This document shows positions 8,036 to 15,949 of a stretch of 64,000 nucleotides of DNA, one piece after another (within the stretch, counting starts at the first letter, position 1; every line of letters begins with the position of its first letter). The stretch is taken from positions 1 through 64,000 of the forward strand of contig JAHHHU010000019.1 in the NCBI GenBank assembly GCA_019359175.1, read 5' to 3'. The stretch comes from Phormidium tanganyikae FI6-MK23. GTDB taxonomy: Bacteria > Cyanobacteriota > Cyanobacteriia > Leptolyngbyales > Leptolyngbyaceae. The notes beneath the pieces are model-generated. The model saw only the letters and a list, made by a program, of their open reading frames with translations, ran no database searches and was not told the DNA's origin. The position numbers and the translations under genes were made by a program.

Positions 8036-9306
8036 CGCGAGAAGGAGTTGCGCTGACCCGGTTTAAGCGAGTTGCTAAAGTTGTCGTTCAGCGCATTCAA
8101 GAAGTGCTGAATGCGCGAGTATTTGTGATTGACGATCGCTCAATCGTGGTTGTAAGTACAAAACCTGAAACGATCGGACAATGTTTTGATGCTCCCTCAA
8201 ATTTACGGCTTCCTTTGCAGGTAGAACAGCAGCGAGGTGAACTGATTCTCAGTCATTTAGAGTCGGATGAAATCTCGCTGCGATTAGCGCAAGTTTTAGT
8301 TGAATTGGTGATCAGTCAGGCATTGTCGATCGCACATCAACCGCTGCAACCTGAACTAAAAAATAAGTTCATTCACGATCTCTTGCGTTCTCCGAGTCGG
8401 GATGAGTCAGAAGTTTTACGAGAAGCACAGATCTTAGGGTTAGATTTCACTCGTCCACGCGCAGTGATTTTGATCGATGCGGCTCACTATCTATTGTCTT
8501 GTCCAACCAAGCCGTTCGAAATGTTAGATGCTCAAACTCAACGTAGCATCCAGGTAATCATTGGCAGCATTGTTAAATTCTTTCACCTACCGAATGATAC
8601 GATTTGCGCCTACATTGGCGGTAGCGAAATTGCAGTTCTAAAAGCTAGTAGCACTCAGGATTTAGAAGCTTGGGCAGACCAAAAAGATCCTGCTGGAAAT
8701 CCATCTTGGGCGAATTTGGCAGCATTGAAACGTGCGAGTACAGCGTTGTTGGATCAACTGCGATCGCAAACTCAAACCAATCTCAGCATCGGAATCGGAC
8801 GATATCATCCGGGAATTCAGGGATTAGCGCGATCGTATCAGGATGCACGAGCGGCATTATCTTTAGGGCATCATTTTTCCGGTCAAAATCAAGTGTATTG
8901 CTTAGATGATTTGGGCGTTGCTGCATTTGTTGGAATTTCGGACGAAAGCACAAAAATCGATTTAGCAAAACATTTACTCAGTCCGTTGGATCAAGAGCCA
9001 GAGTTAATCGATACGCTGCAAATCTTCTTTTCAGAGAATTGCTACCCTTCCTCTACAGCAAGTAAGTTGTCTATCCACAGGAATACTTTAAGCTATCGTC
9101 TTGATAAAATTACTTCGTTAACCGGCCTCAATCCCCGCCTATTTGATGATGCGATTCAGATTCGATTAGCGTTACTGTTGCGCTCCCTTGTCGATTCGCA
9201 TCCAGAAAGTTCAATCGTGAGTGATCGTAAGTTGGGCAATTGCACAATCCTTGAGCATTCAGATTCACTACATCTTGTGCAAATGCCCAATGTATTCTCT
9301 CGCTAG
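8032..9306 (+). CDS. CdaR/PucR-family transcriptional regulator
   Basis: A 424-residue regulator. The N-terminal third looks like a sensing domain (VVVQRIQEVLNARVFVIDD, then a helix-rich stretch to IHDLL). The middle is the GGDEF-like domain of CdaR proteins (about 200-320, including SIGIGRYHPGIQGLARSYQD). The C-terminal helix-turn-helix is ASKLSIHRNTLSYRLDKIT followed by LNPRLFDDAIQIRLALLL, as in the PucR/CdaR family. GTG at 8032 overlaps the previous stop by four bases (GTGA) and has AGGGGG upstream, so it is preferred over an upstream TTG. The family responds to sugar acids or related metabolites. Its place inside a glycan operon suggests local control. Confidence 0.85.
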   Translation: MTREGVALTRFKRVAKVVVQRIQEVLNARVFVIDDRSIVVVSTKPETIGQCFDAPSNLRLPLQVEQQRGELILSHLESDEISLRLAQVLVELVISQALSIAHQPLQPELKNKFIHDLLRSPSRDESEVLREAQILGLDFTRPRAVILIDAAHYLLSCPTKPFEMLDAQTQRSIQVIIGSIVKFFHLPNDTICAYIGGSEIAVLKASSTQDLEAWADQKDPAGNPSWANLAALKRASTALLDQLRSQTQTNLSIGIGRYHPGIQGLARSYQDARAALSLGHHFSGQNQVYCLDDLGVAAFVGISDESTKIDLAKHLLSPLDQEPELIDTLQIFFSENCYPSSTASKLSIHRNTLSYRLDKITSLTGLNPRLFDDAIQIRLALLLRSLVDSHPESSIVSDRKLGNCTILEHSDSLHLVQMPNVFSR

Positions 9307-9401
9307 ATTTTCCATGATGAGAATCAATCGTTCAGTATGTTTGTTTTGCGTTGATCTTTTTGATTAAAGATTGCGATCGCACTTACTCGGAATTTCTGTC
9401 T

Positions 9402-10370
9402 ATGAAGCCTCTTCGTATCCTCACTTGGCACGTCCACGGGAGCTATTTGTATTATCTAGTACAGTCTCCGCATCAATTTTTCCTCCCTGTTAAACCCGGA
9501 TTTCCAGAAGGATACGGCGGTAAGCTGGGCGGATTTGCTTGGGGTGAAAATGTGCATAATGTTCCGGCTGAAGAAGTGCGGAAGTTAGAGTTCGATTGCA
9601 TCTTGTTTCAATCGCGCAAGAACTATCTAGAAGATCAGTACGACATCCTCTCTGAAACGCAGCGACAGCTACCGCGCCTTTATCTTGAACATGATCCCCC
9701 TCGCGAACATCCGACAGATACCTGCCATATCGTAGATGATCCCAGTGTGCTACTAGTTCACGTCACGCATTTTAATGATCTGATGTGGAACAGTGGTGAT
9801 ACGCCTACCTGTGTGATTGAGCATGGGGTGATAGTTTCAGACAATGTTCGATATCGAGGTGATCTCGATCGAGGAATTGTTGTCGTGAACGGGTTGCAGT
9901 CGAGAGGGCGACGATTGGGAGCGGATATCTTCGATCGTGTTCGTTCTCAAGTGCCATTAGATTTGGTTGGAATGCAAGCTGAAAAACTTGGCGGACACGG
10001 AGAAATTCCACATCACAAACTCGCTGAGTTTACCTCACACTATCGATTCTTTTTCAATCCGATTCGGTATACCAGTTTAGGCTTATCGGTCTGTGAGGCG
10101 ATGATGATTGGAATGCCAGTGATTGCGCTTGCGACAACAGAAATGACAACAGTGATTGAAAACGGAATTTCTGGCTATGTCGATACGAATGTCGATCGCT
10201 TAATTGAAGCGATGCAGCACTTACAGCAATCCCCCGAAGAATCCCAGCGATTAAGTCAGGGTGTTCGCAAAGTTGCCGAAGAACGATTTAATATCGAGCG
10301 ATTTACGCGCGATTGGAATCAGGCATTTGCACGAGTTGTCGATCGTAAACCTACTCTTTCCCTCGTATGA
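9402..10370 (+). CDS. glycosyltransferase, GT-B fold (GT4-like)
   Basis: A 322-residue glycosyltransferase beginning LRILTWHVHGSYLYYL, a start common to a cyanobacterial group that acts in surface glycan synthesis. The C-terminal nucleotide-sugar site is visible as YTSLGLSVCEAMMIGMPVIA, with the E..M..G.P pattern, and TTVIENGISGYVDTN after it. ATG at 9402 is chosen; an upstream frame would add 17 residues without family support. The stop overlaps the next start by four bases (ATGA at 10367), so the two proteins are probably made together. Donor and acceptor are unknown. Confidence 0.88.
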   Translation: MKPLRILTWHVHGSYLYYLVQSPHQFFLPVKPGFPEGYGGKLGGFAWGENVHNVPAEEVRKLEFDCILFQSRKNYLEDQYDILSETQRQLPRLYLEHDPPREHPTDTCHIVDDPSVLLVHVTHFNDLMWNSGDTPTCVIEHGVIVSDNVRYRGDLDRGIVVVNGLQSRGRRLGADIFDRVRSQVPLDLVGMQAEKLGGHGEIPHHKLAEFTSHYRFFFNPIRYTSLGLSVCEAMMIGMPVIALATTEMTTVIENGISGYVDTNVDRLIEAMQHLQQSPEESQRLSQGVRKVAEERFNIERFTRDWNQAFARVVDRKPTLSLV

Positions 10371-12256
10371 AACGGATTGCATTGATTAGTGAACACGCTT
10401 CGCCGTTTGGAATTTTAGGCGGCGTGGATAGTGGCGGGCAAAATGTATATGTCGGACAGTTGGCAAAGCATTTAGCGAAACGTGGCTATCGGGTGGATAT
10501 TTTTACCCGGCGCGATCGCGCTTTATTGCCGGAAATCGCCGACTGGAGCGAAGGCGTTCGTCTGATTCACGTTCCTGCTGGTGATCCGATTGAGATTCGC
10601 AAAGAAGATTTACTGCCTCATATGCAGGAGTTCACAGCGTATATGCTGCGTTTCTGCCGGCATACTCACTACGATCTCGTTCATGCTAACTTTTGGATGT
10701 CTGGACTCGTTGCCGCAGAACTTAAGCGAGTGTTGCAGATTCCATTCGTAATCACGTTCCATGCACTAGGACGAGTGCGGCGATTTCATCAAGGCGGAAA
10801 CGATGAATTTCCTGATGAACGATTCGCGATCGAGGATCGATTAGTTCAAGAAGCCGATCGCATTGTTGCTGAATGCCCACAAGACGAAATTGATTTGATT
10901 CAACTCTACAACGCTGATCCACACAAAATTACGATTGTGCCTTGTGGCTTTGATCCGTCTGAGTTTTGGTGTTTGGATAAAGCATTAGCAAGAGTCGCTT
11001 TGGGGATGAATCCTGATGATCGAATTGTTTTGCAACTCGGTCGCATGGTTCCGCGTAAAGGAGTTGATACTGCGATCTCGGGATTTGCAAAGTTCTGTGA
11101 GAATACATCCGCACAGTTGATCATTGTTGGCGGTGAGTTGAATGATAGTGATCCGCGCATTGCGAAAGAAGTCGATCGATTAACTGCGATCGCAACTGAG
11201 TTGGGTATCGTCAATCGCGTGCATTTTGTCGGTCGAAAAGGGCGGGAAGTGTTGCGGTACTACTACAGTGCCGCAGATGTATTTATCACAACGCCCTGGT
11301 ATGAGCCGTTTGGCATTACACCGCTCGAAGCAATGGCTTGTGGAACTCCGGTAATTGGCTCGAAGGTAGGAGGAGTTAAATTCTCGGTTGCAGATGGTGA
11401 GACGGGCTATCTTGTGCCCCCAAATCAACCGGATGCGATCGCGGATCGTCTCTCTCACCTGTATGCTCATCCAACATTGCTCGAAAACCTCAGCCGACAA
11501 GCAATTCGACGTGCAAACGATCTATTTACCTGGCAGAGCGTGGCGGATTCGATGGCGAACTTATATCAATCCGTTCTGATTGATCCCTCCGGTGCATTAG
11601 ATTCGGGGATGGTGATCGATCGCGGCTTTAATTCAGTCATTACAGCAATGCAATCGGCTCAACGTTGCCTTCAAACCGAACTCACTCAAGCTGCAACCCT
11701 AATCACCAATTGCTTCACCCAAAACGGCAAAGTTCTCATCTGTGGAAATGGGGGCAGTGCGGCAGATGCTCAACATTGTGCCGCAGAATTTGTCGGACGG
11801 TTCAAAATCCCAAATCGACGGGCACTTCCTGCGATCGCGCTTTCTGCCGATAGTACTTTACTAACCGCTTGGTCGAATGATGTTGGATACGATCACGTTT
11901 TTTCTCGTCAGATTGAAGCATTCGCACAATCAAACGATTTGGTGATTGGCATTAGCACAAGTGGTCGATCGAAGAACATTCTGGAAGCTTTTGAAACTGC
12001 ACAACGGCTTGGAATTCCGAGTATTGGGATTTTGGGTGGCGACGGCGGTCATGCTCGATCGCTGTGTGATTTATCGATCGTGGTTCCAGCGAAAGATCCG
12101 CAGCATATCCAGGAAGTTCAAATCGTCGTGATTCACTTACTTTGTGAATTAGTTGAAGCATGGGTCGTGAATCATGAACAGCAACCGAAGCGACAACGCT
12201 TAAGGTTACAGAACCGCAATGCAGCTTCAGAGCTTCCGTTAACCGTTAATTATTAG
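10367..12256 (+). CDS. GT4 glycosyltransferase fused to a GmhA-like phosphoheptose isomerase
   Basis: A 629-residue two-domain enzyme. Residues 1-400 are a GT4 glycosyltransferase: GGVDSGGQNVYVGQLAKHLA at the start, LQLGRMVPRKGVD, and EPFGITPLEAMACGTPVIG as the donor-binding E-x7-E region. Residues about 420-610 are a SIS-fold sedoheptulose-7-phosphate isomerase: ICGNGGSAADAQHCAAEFVG, ISTSGRSKNILEAFE, and IQEVQIVVIHLLCELVE, which keep the Glu, Gln and His positions of GmhA. The frame is continuous with no stop or shift between the domains. GmhA makes the heptose precursor of surface glycans, and the fused transferase would use or attach such a sugar. No hldE or gmhB gene is in view. Confidence 0.92.
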   Translation: MKRIALISEHASPFGILGGVDSGGQNVYVGQLAKHLAKRGYRVDIFTRRDRALLPEIADWSEGVRLIHVPAGDPIEIRKEDLLPHMQEFTAYMLRFCRHTHYDLVHANFWMSGLVAAELKRVLQIPFVITFHALGRVRRFHQGGNDEFPDERFAIEDRLVQEADRIVAECPQDEIDLIQLYNADPHKITIVPCGFDPSEFWCLDKALARVALGMNPDDRIVLQLGRMVPRKGVDTAISGFAKFCENTSAQLIIVGGELNDSDPRIAKEVDRLTAIATELGIVNRVHFVGRKGREVLRYYYSAADVFITTPWYEPFGITPLEAMACGTPVIGSKVGGVKFSVADGETGYLVPPNQPDAIADRLSHLYAHPTLLENLSRQAIRRANDLFTWQSVADSMANLYQSVLIDPSGALDSGMVIDRGFNSVITAMQSAQRCLQTELTQAATLITNCFTQNGKVLICGNGGSAADAQHCAAEFVGRFKIPNRRALPAIALSADSTLLTAWSNDVGYDHVFSRQIEAFAQSNDLVIGISTSGRSKNILEAFETAQRLGIPSIGILGGDGGHARSLCDLSIVVPAKDPQHIQEVQIVVIHLLCELVEAWVVNHEQQPKRQRLRLQNRNAASELPLTVNY

Positions 12257-12342
12257 GACTATGAATCACTAATGGCAGGATGTTCGCAGCTTAGAAGCTA
12301 CTGTTTACATAAATTGCTTGGCTTTCAAATTGCTTGGGGTTC

Positions 12343-12427
12343 GCCCCCTAAATCCCCCATTCTGGGAGGCTTTGAAAGGCGATGCTTTCTTAATTTGAAG
12401 TCCCCCAGAATGGGGGATTTAGGGGGC
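12343..12427. repeat. dispersed inverted repeat, copy A
   Basis: Outer arms GCCCCCTAAATCCCCCATTC and its complement enclose a second inverted motif (TGGGAGGCTTTGAAA / TTGAAGTCCCCCA) and an AT-rich loop. It lies between the GT4-GmhA fusion and the SDR gene. Related copies are at 42254-42358, 46451-46556 and 58241-58278. Confidence 0.85.
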
Positions 12428-12478
12428 AGCTATCCGCCCAAAATGAAGCAACAAACAATCTATTCCTAGGAGAATACA

Positions 12479-13204
12479 ATGAGCGATCTAACCGGAAAAG
12501 TAGCACTCGTCACGGGTGGCGCACAAGGACTGGGAGAAGCAATCTGTCGCGTTTTAGGCGCTTCAGGCGTGACGGTGATCGTGGCAGATATTCGAGAAGA
12601 ATTTGCCGAAAAAATTGCGTCAGAAATTAGCTCAGAAGGCGGGAAAGCCTCCGCGCTGCGCCTAGATGTCACCGATGAAGCTCAGATTCTTTCTAGCATT
12701 GCGAAAGTGATTGAGCAATTTGGTCACTTAGACATTCTGATTAACAATGCGGGAATTGATGTCACAGTCTCGATCGAAGAACTTGATATCAAAGATTGGG
12801 ATCGCGTTCTGGCTGTAAATCTCCGCGCCCCGTTTATCTTGTCGAAAGCAGTGATCTCACACATGAAGCAGCGAAAAACAGGGCACATTGTTAACATTGC
12901 TTCCACCGCATCAAAACGCACTTGGGCAAATGCAACCGCGTATCACGCTAGCAAATGGGGCTTAGTCGGTTTTAGTCACGCTCTGCACGTCGAAGCTCGC
13001 CCCGATCGCGTAAAAGTGACCGCTGTGATCGCAGGCGGAATGCAAACTCCGTTTATTCTCGATCGCTTTCCTGATACGCCCCTCGACAAACTCCAAGACC
13101 CCAAAAATGTCGCGGATACCATTCGATATATCCTGACGCAACCGCCGGAAACTGTGATTCCAGAAGTAATGGTGATTCCGATGCAAGAATCGTCATGGCC
13201 TTAG
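12479..13204 (+). CDS. short-chain dehydrogenase/reductase (SDR)
   Basis: A 241-residue NAD(P)-dependent oxidoreductase. It shows the cofactor loop TGGAQGLG (residues 12-19), the NNAG motif (about 90), the catalytic Ser in NIASTASKRT, and YHASK with the catalytic Tyr and Lys at about 157-161. AGGAG precedes the ATG. It follows the GT4-GmhA gene in the same direction after a 222-base gap that holds repeat copy A, so it may be the last gene of the glycan cluster or have its own promoter. The substrate is unknown; a sugar or sugar-nucleotide is a reasonable guess from context. Confidence 0.92.
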   Translation: MSDLTGKVALVTGGAQGLGEAICRVLGASGVTVIVADIREEFAEKIASEISSEGGKASALRLDVTDEAQILSSIAKVIEQFGHLDILINNAGIDVTVSIEELDIKDWDRVLAVNLRAPFILSKAVISHMKQRKTGHIVNIASTASKRTWANATAYHASKWGLVGFSHALHVEARPDRVKVTAVIAGGMQTPFILDRFPDTPLDKLQDPKNVADTIRYILTQPPETVIPEVMVIPMQESSWP

Positions 13205-13240
13205 AGTAAAATCGGGGAAGTTCTGACACTGTTGAATTTT

Positions 13241-14053
13241 ATGCAGAAGATCTCGATCGCCCTTGCAACACTCACCGGAGTTTTGCTCTCCGCGCTTTCA
13301 GCCCAAGCCCAAACCGATCAGCAACTTCAACAACTGCGATCGACGAAAGAATGTCGCGGTTGCAATTTAACTAACGTTAATTTGGCAAACACCGATCTAA
13401 GCAATGCGAGACTGATCAATTCTTCGTTATTTGGCAGTGATTTCAGCGGCACGAGACTGACTGGGGCAAACCTCAGCGGTATTCAAGCAGGCGAATTAGT
13501 GGTTGATGCTCGATCGAGCGATCGTCGAATTAGCAATTTCACCGGAGCCGATTTTAGCAATGCGGATGTGAGTCGGGCTTCATTGAGTCGAGCAATTCTC
13601 GATCGAGCAAATTTCACCAATGCTTATCTGTTAAACACCGATTTCGGCTCTGCTCGACTGGCAGGCGCAAATTTCCAGGGAGCAACGCTTGGAACCACGT
13701 TTTTTGGTGGAGCAGATTTAACTGGGGTGAATATGACCAATCAACGGTTAGTTGGGGTCTACCTTAGAAATGTCAACCTAGAAAATGCTCAGTTAACTGG
13801 CGCACAGTTTGATTCATCCGACCTTACAAATGCAGTCTTAAAAAATGCTGATTTGCGCGGAGCCAGATTTGTCCGTACAGGAATCTCGAATGTCGATTTC
13901 ACGGGGGCAAAGCTCGATCCGGAGACTGTAACTCAGTTGTGCCAGATTGCCAGTGGAAACAATACGCTCGTTGTTGCCAGAGTTGATAGCCGTGGGGTTA
14001 GCACTGTCACGACTAGCAATGTCGATAGTCGCCAAAGTTTAGGCTGTCGATAG
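13241..14053 (+). CDS. exported pentapeptide-repeat protein
   Basis: ATG at 13241 gives 270 residues. The first 23 or so form a signal peptide (MQKISIALATLTGVLLSALS then AQAQ), so the protein should be exported. From about residue 40 to 225 it is a run of A(N/D)LXX pentapeptide repeats such as TNVNLANTDLSNARLINSSL, which fold into a right-handed beta helix. CRGC near residue 38 and a Cys near each end of the domain could form disulfides. The last 40 residues are not repetitive. An in-frame TTG at 13232 is less likely. The function of such proteins in cyanobacteria is mostly unknown. Confidence 0.9.
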   Translation: MQKISIALATLTGVLLSALSAQAQTDQQLQQLRSTKECRGCNLTNVNLANTDLSNARLINSSLFGSDFSGTRLTGANLSGIQAGELVVDARSSDRRISNFTGADFSNADVSRASLSRAILDRANFTNAYLLNTDFGSARLAGANFQGATLGTTFFGGADLTGVNMTNQRLVGVYLRNVNLENAQLTGAQFDSSDLTNAVLKNADLRGARFVRTGISNVDFTGAKLDPETVTQLCQIASGNNTLVVARVDSRGVSTVTTSNVDSRQSLGCR

Positions 14054-14112
14054 GGGGAGACGAACCGATCGCTTGATACACTAATCATCAGAGCAATTAG
14101 ACCGAGAAAAAA

Positions 14113-14796
14113 GTGTACTTACTAATTCCCGCAGCAGGTTCCGGACGACGAATGGGCAGCGATCGCAATAAACTCCTGCTCGATCTATTAGGAAAGCCTT
14201 TAATTGCCTGGACACTTCTCGCCGCAGAAGCTTCACACACCATTCAGTGGGTCGGCATCATCGGGCAACCGATCGATTGGGAAGACTTCAAAGCGATCGT
14301 CCATTCGCTCAATCTCACGAAGCCCGTTCAATTTATCCAAGGCGGCGCAACCCGTCAAGAATCCGTCTACAACGGGCTTCAGGCGCTTCCGATCGAGGCT
14401 GATCACGTTTTGATTCACGATGGTGCACGCTGTTTAGCAACCCCAGAATTGTTCGATCGTTGTTCTGCCGCGCTGCAATCGTGTGATGGGTTCATTGCCG
14501 CAGTTCCGGTAAAAGATACGATCAAAGTTGTGAAGACAACAGGGGTGATTGAAAGTACGCCGGATCGATCGCAACTTTGGGCAGCCCAAACCCCACAAGG
14601 ATTTTCAGTTCCACGATTAAAGAAATGCCATCAAGAAGGACGGCAGAACGGTTGGGAAGTAACCGATGATGCAGCACTGTTCGAGCAATGTGGTCTGCCT
14701 GTTCAAATCGTGGAAGGAGAAGAAACAAATTTGAAGGTGACAACGCCTGTCGATTTAGCGATCGCCGAATTCATCTTACGGCAGCGATTCGGCTGA
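14113..14796 (+). CDS. ispD: 2-C-methyl-D-erythritol 4-phosphate cytidylyltransferase
   Basis: It makes CDP-methylerythritol from MEP and CTP in the plastid-type isoprenoid pathway, which feeds carotenoids, phytol and quinones. The 227-residue length is normal. The CTP-binding loop is IPAAGSGRRMG with K at NKLLL. VLIHDGARCLATPELFDR and AAVPVKDTIK are catalytic-region motifs, and WAAQTPQGF and EVTDDAALFE are also typical. The start is GTG at 14113. The gene converges on the agmatinase gene with an 11-base gap. Confidence 0.96.
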   Translation: MYLLIPAAGSGRRMGSDRNKLLLDLLGKPLIAWTLLAAEASHTIQWVGIIGQPIDWEDFKAIVHSLNLTKPVQFIQGGATRQESVYNGLQALPIEADHVLIHDGARCLATPELFDRCSAALQSCDGFIAAVPVKDTIKVVKTTGVIESTPDRSQLWAAQTPQGFSVPRLKKCHQEGRQNGWEVTDDAALFEQCGLPVQIVEGEETNLKVTTPVDLAIAEFILRQRFG

Positions 14797-14807
14797 AGAT
14801 AGCAAGC

Positions 14808-15836
14808 TCAATTCTGCCAAGTCAAATCCATCAAATTACACAGCTTGTACACTGTTCTTGCTGCTACATTCCCATCCCACTCAGCATTTCCGACCTCAAC
14901 AACATCAAAGCCGATCACTTTCCGCCCGCTGTTCACGACTTCCCGGAACAAACAAAAGGCTTGCTCTAACTCCAATCCACCCGGCACAGGCGTTCCCGTC
15001 GTCGGACAAAGCTTGGGATCAAATCCATCGACATCGACGCTGATATACACTTCTTGCGGTAGCTCTGCGACAATTTGCTGACAAGTCTCTAACCAAGGCA
15101 CACCCGCATACTGTTTCTGTTTCAGCATTGCATCAAAGTAAGTTGAAATCCGCCCGTTTGAGTCACGAATTAAGTTCACTTCGTCTAAACAGACATCGCG
15201 AATCCCGACTTGAACGAGTTTCGTCATCTGCGGCAGTTTCAGCACGTTGTACATAATCGAGGCGTGAGAATACTCGAACCCCTCATAAGCTTCGCGCAGA
15301 TCTGCATGAGCATCGATGTGTAGGATTCCGAAGTTTTCGTAATGTTGTGCGATCGCTCTGAGATACCCTAACGGCACACTATGATCGCCACCAATCACCG
15401 CAACTCGTTTTCCTTGTTCGAGAATGCGATCTGCTTGTTCAAATAACCATTGATTCAGCGATTCGCATTCTTGATTAATGGTTGCTAGTAATTGCGTTAA
15501 TTCGGTATCGAGGCTTTCTCCAGTGGATAAGCGATCGATAATTTTCGCGGCATCAATCCGGAGCGCGTCACTACGATCGAGAACGGCTTGGGAAATCTCA
15601 GGCATGAAAATCCCTTGTTTCCACCCGTCTGGATTGTCGAAATCATACAAATCGAGCTGTGTGGAAGCATTCAGTACCGCTTCCACACCTCGCGCTGTTC
15701 CAGCACTATAAGAAACAGTGACTTCCCAAGGCACACCCAACACAATCAGATTTGCCGAATCTTGGTCAAACGGCAATCCGAACAATCGCCCGACGACACC
15801 AACGCCATTCGGATCATAGTTCTCTAAAGTTGTCAT
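14808..15836 (-). CDS. speB: agmatinase / ureohydrolase family enzyme
   Basis: An arginase-superfamily hydrolase with a two-manganese centre. The ligands are visible as GGDHSVPLG, LHIDAHADLRE and SVDVDGFDP, followed by TGTPVPGGLELEQAF. The usual product in cyanobacteria is putrescine plus urea from agmatine, which supports polyamine and arginine metabolism. Related cyanobacterial enzymes have been reassigned to arginine or guanidine, so the substrate is not certain from sequence alone. ATG at 15836 (MTTLENYDPNG) gives 342 residues; an upstream start would add 12. Two polyamine-type ABC permeases lie far away at 50-52 kb. Confidence 0.88.
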   Translation of the reverse strand: MTTLENYDPNGVGVVGRLFGLPFDQDSANLIVLGVPWEVTVSYSAGTARGVEAVLNASTQLDLYDFDNPDGWKQGIFMPEISQAVLDRSDALRIDAAKIIDRLSTGESLDTELTQLLATINQECESLNQWLFEQADRILEQGKRVAVIGGDHSVPLGYLRAIAQHYENFGILHIDAHADLREAYEGFEYSHASIMYNVLKLPQMTKLVQVGIRDVCLDEVNLIRDSNGRISTYFDAMLKQKQYAGVPWLETCQQIVAELPQEVYISVDVDGFDPKLCPTTGTPVPGGLELEQAFCLFREVVNSGRKVIGFDVVEVGNAEWDGNVAARTVYKLCNLMDLTWQN

Positions 15837-15949
15837 ATCGCTAGACCCACTGAAGTTTCTTGTCAAAATCAAATTGCTGCGGCAAGCTCACCACATAACA
15901 CTAATCTTCATCTGACCATTGAATGACGATTGTGCATTTCATAGTTCAA

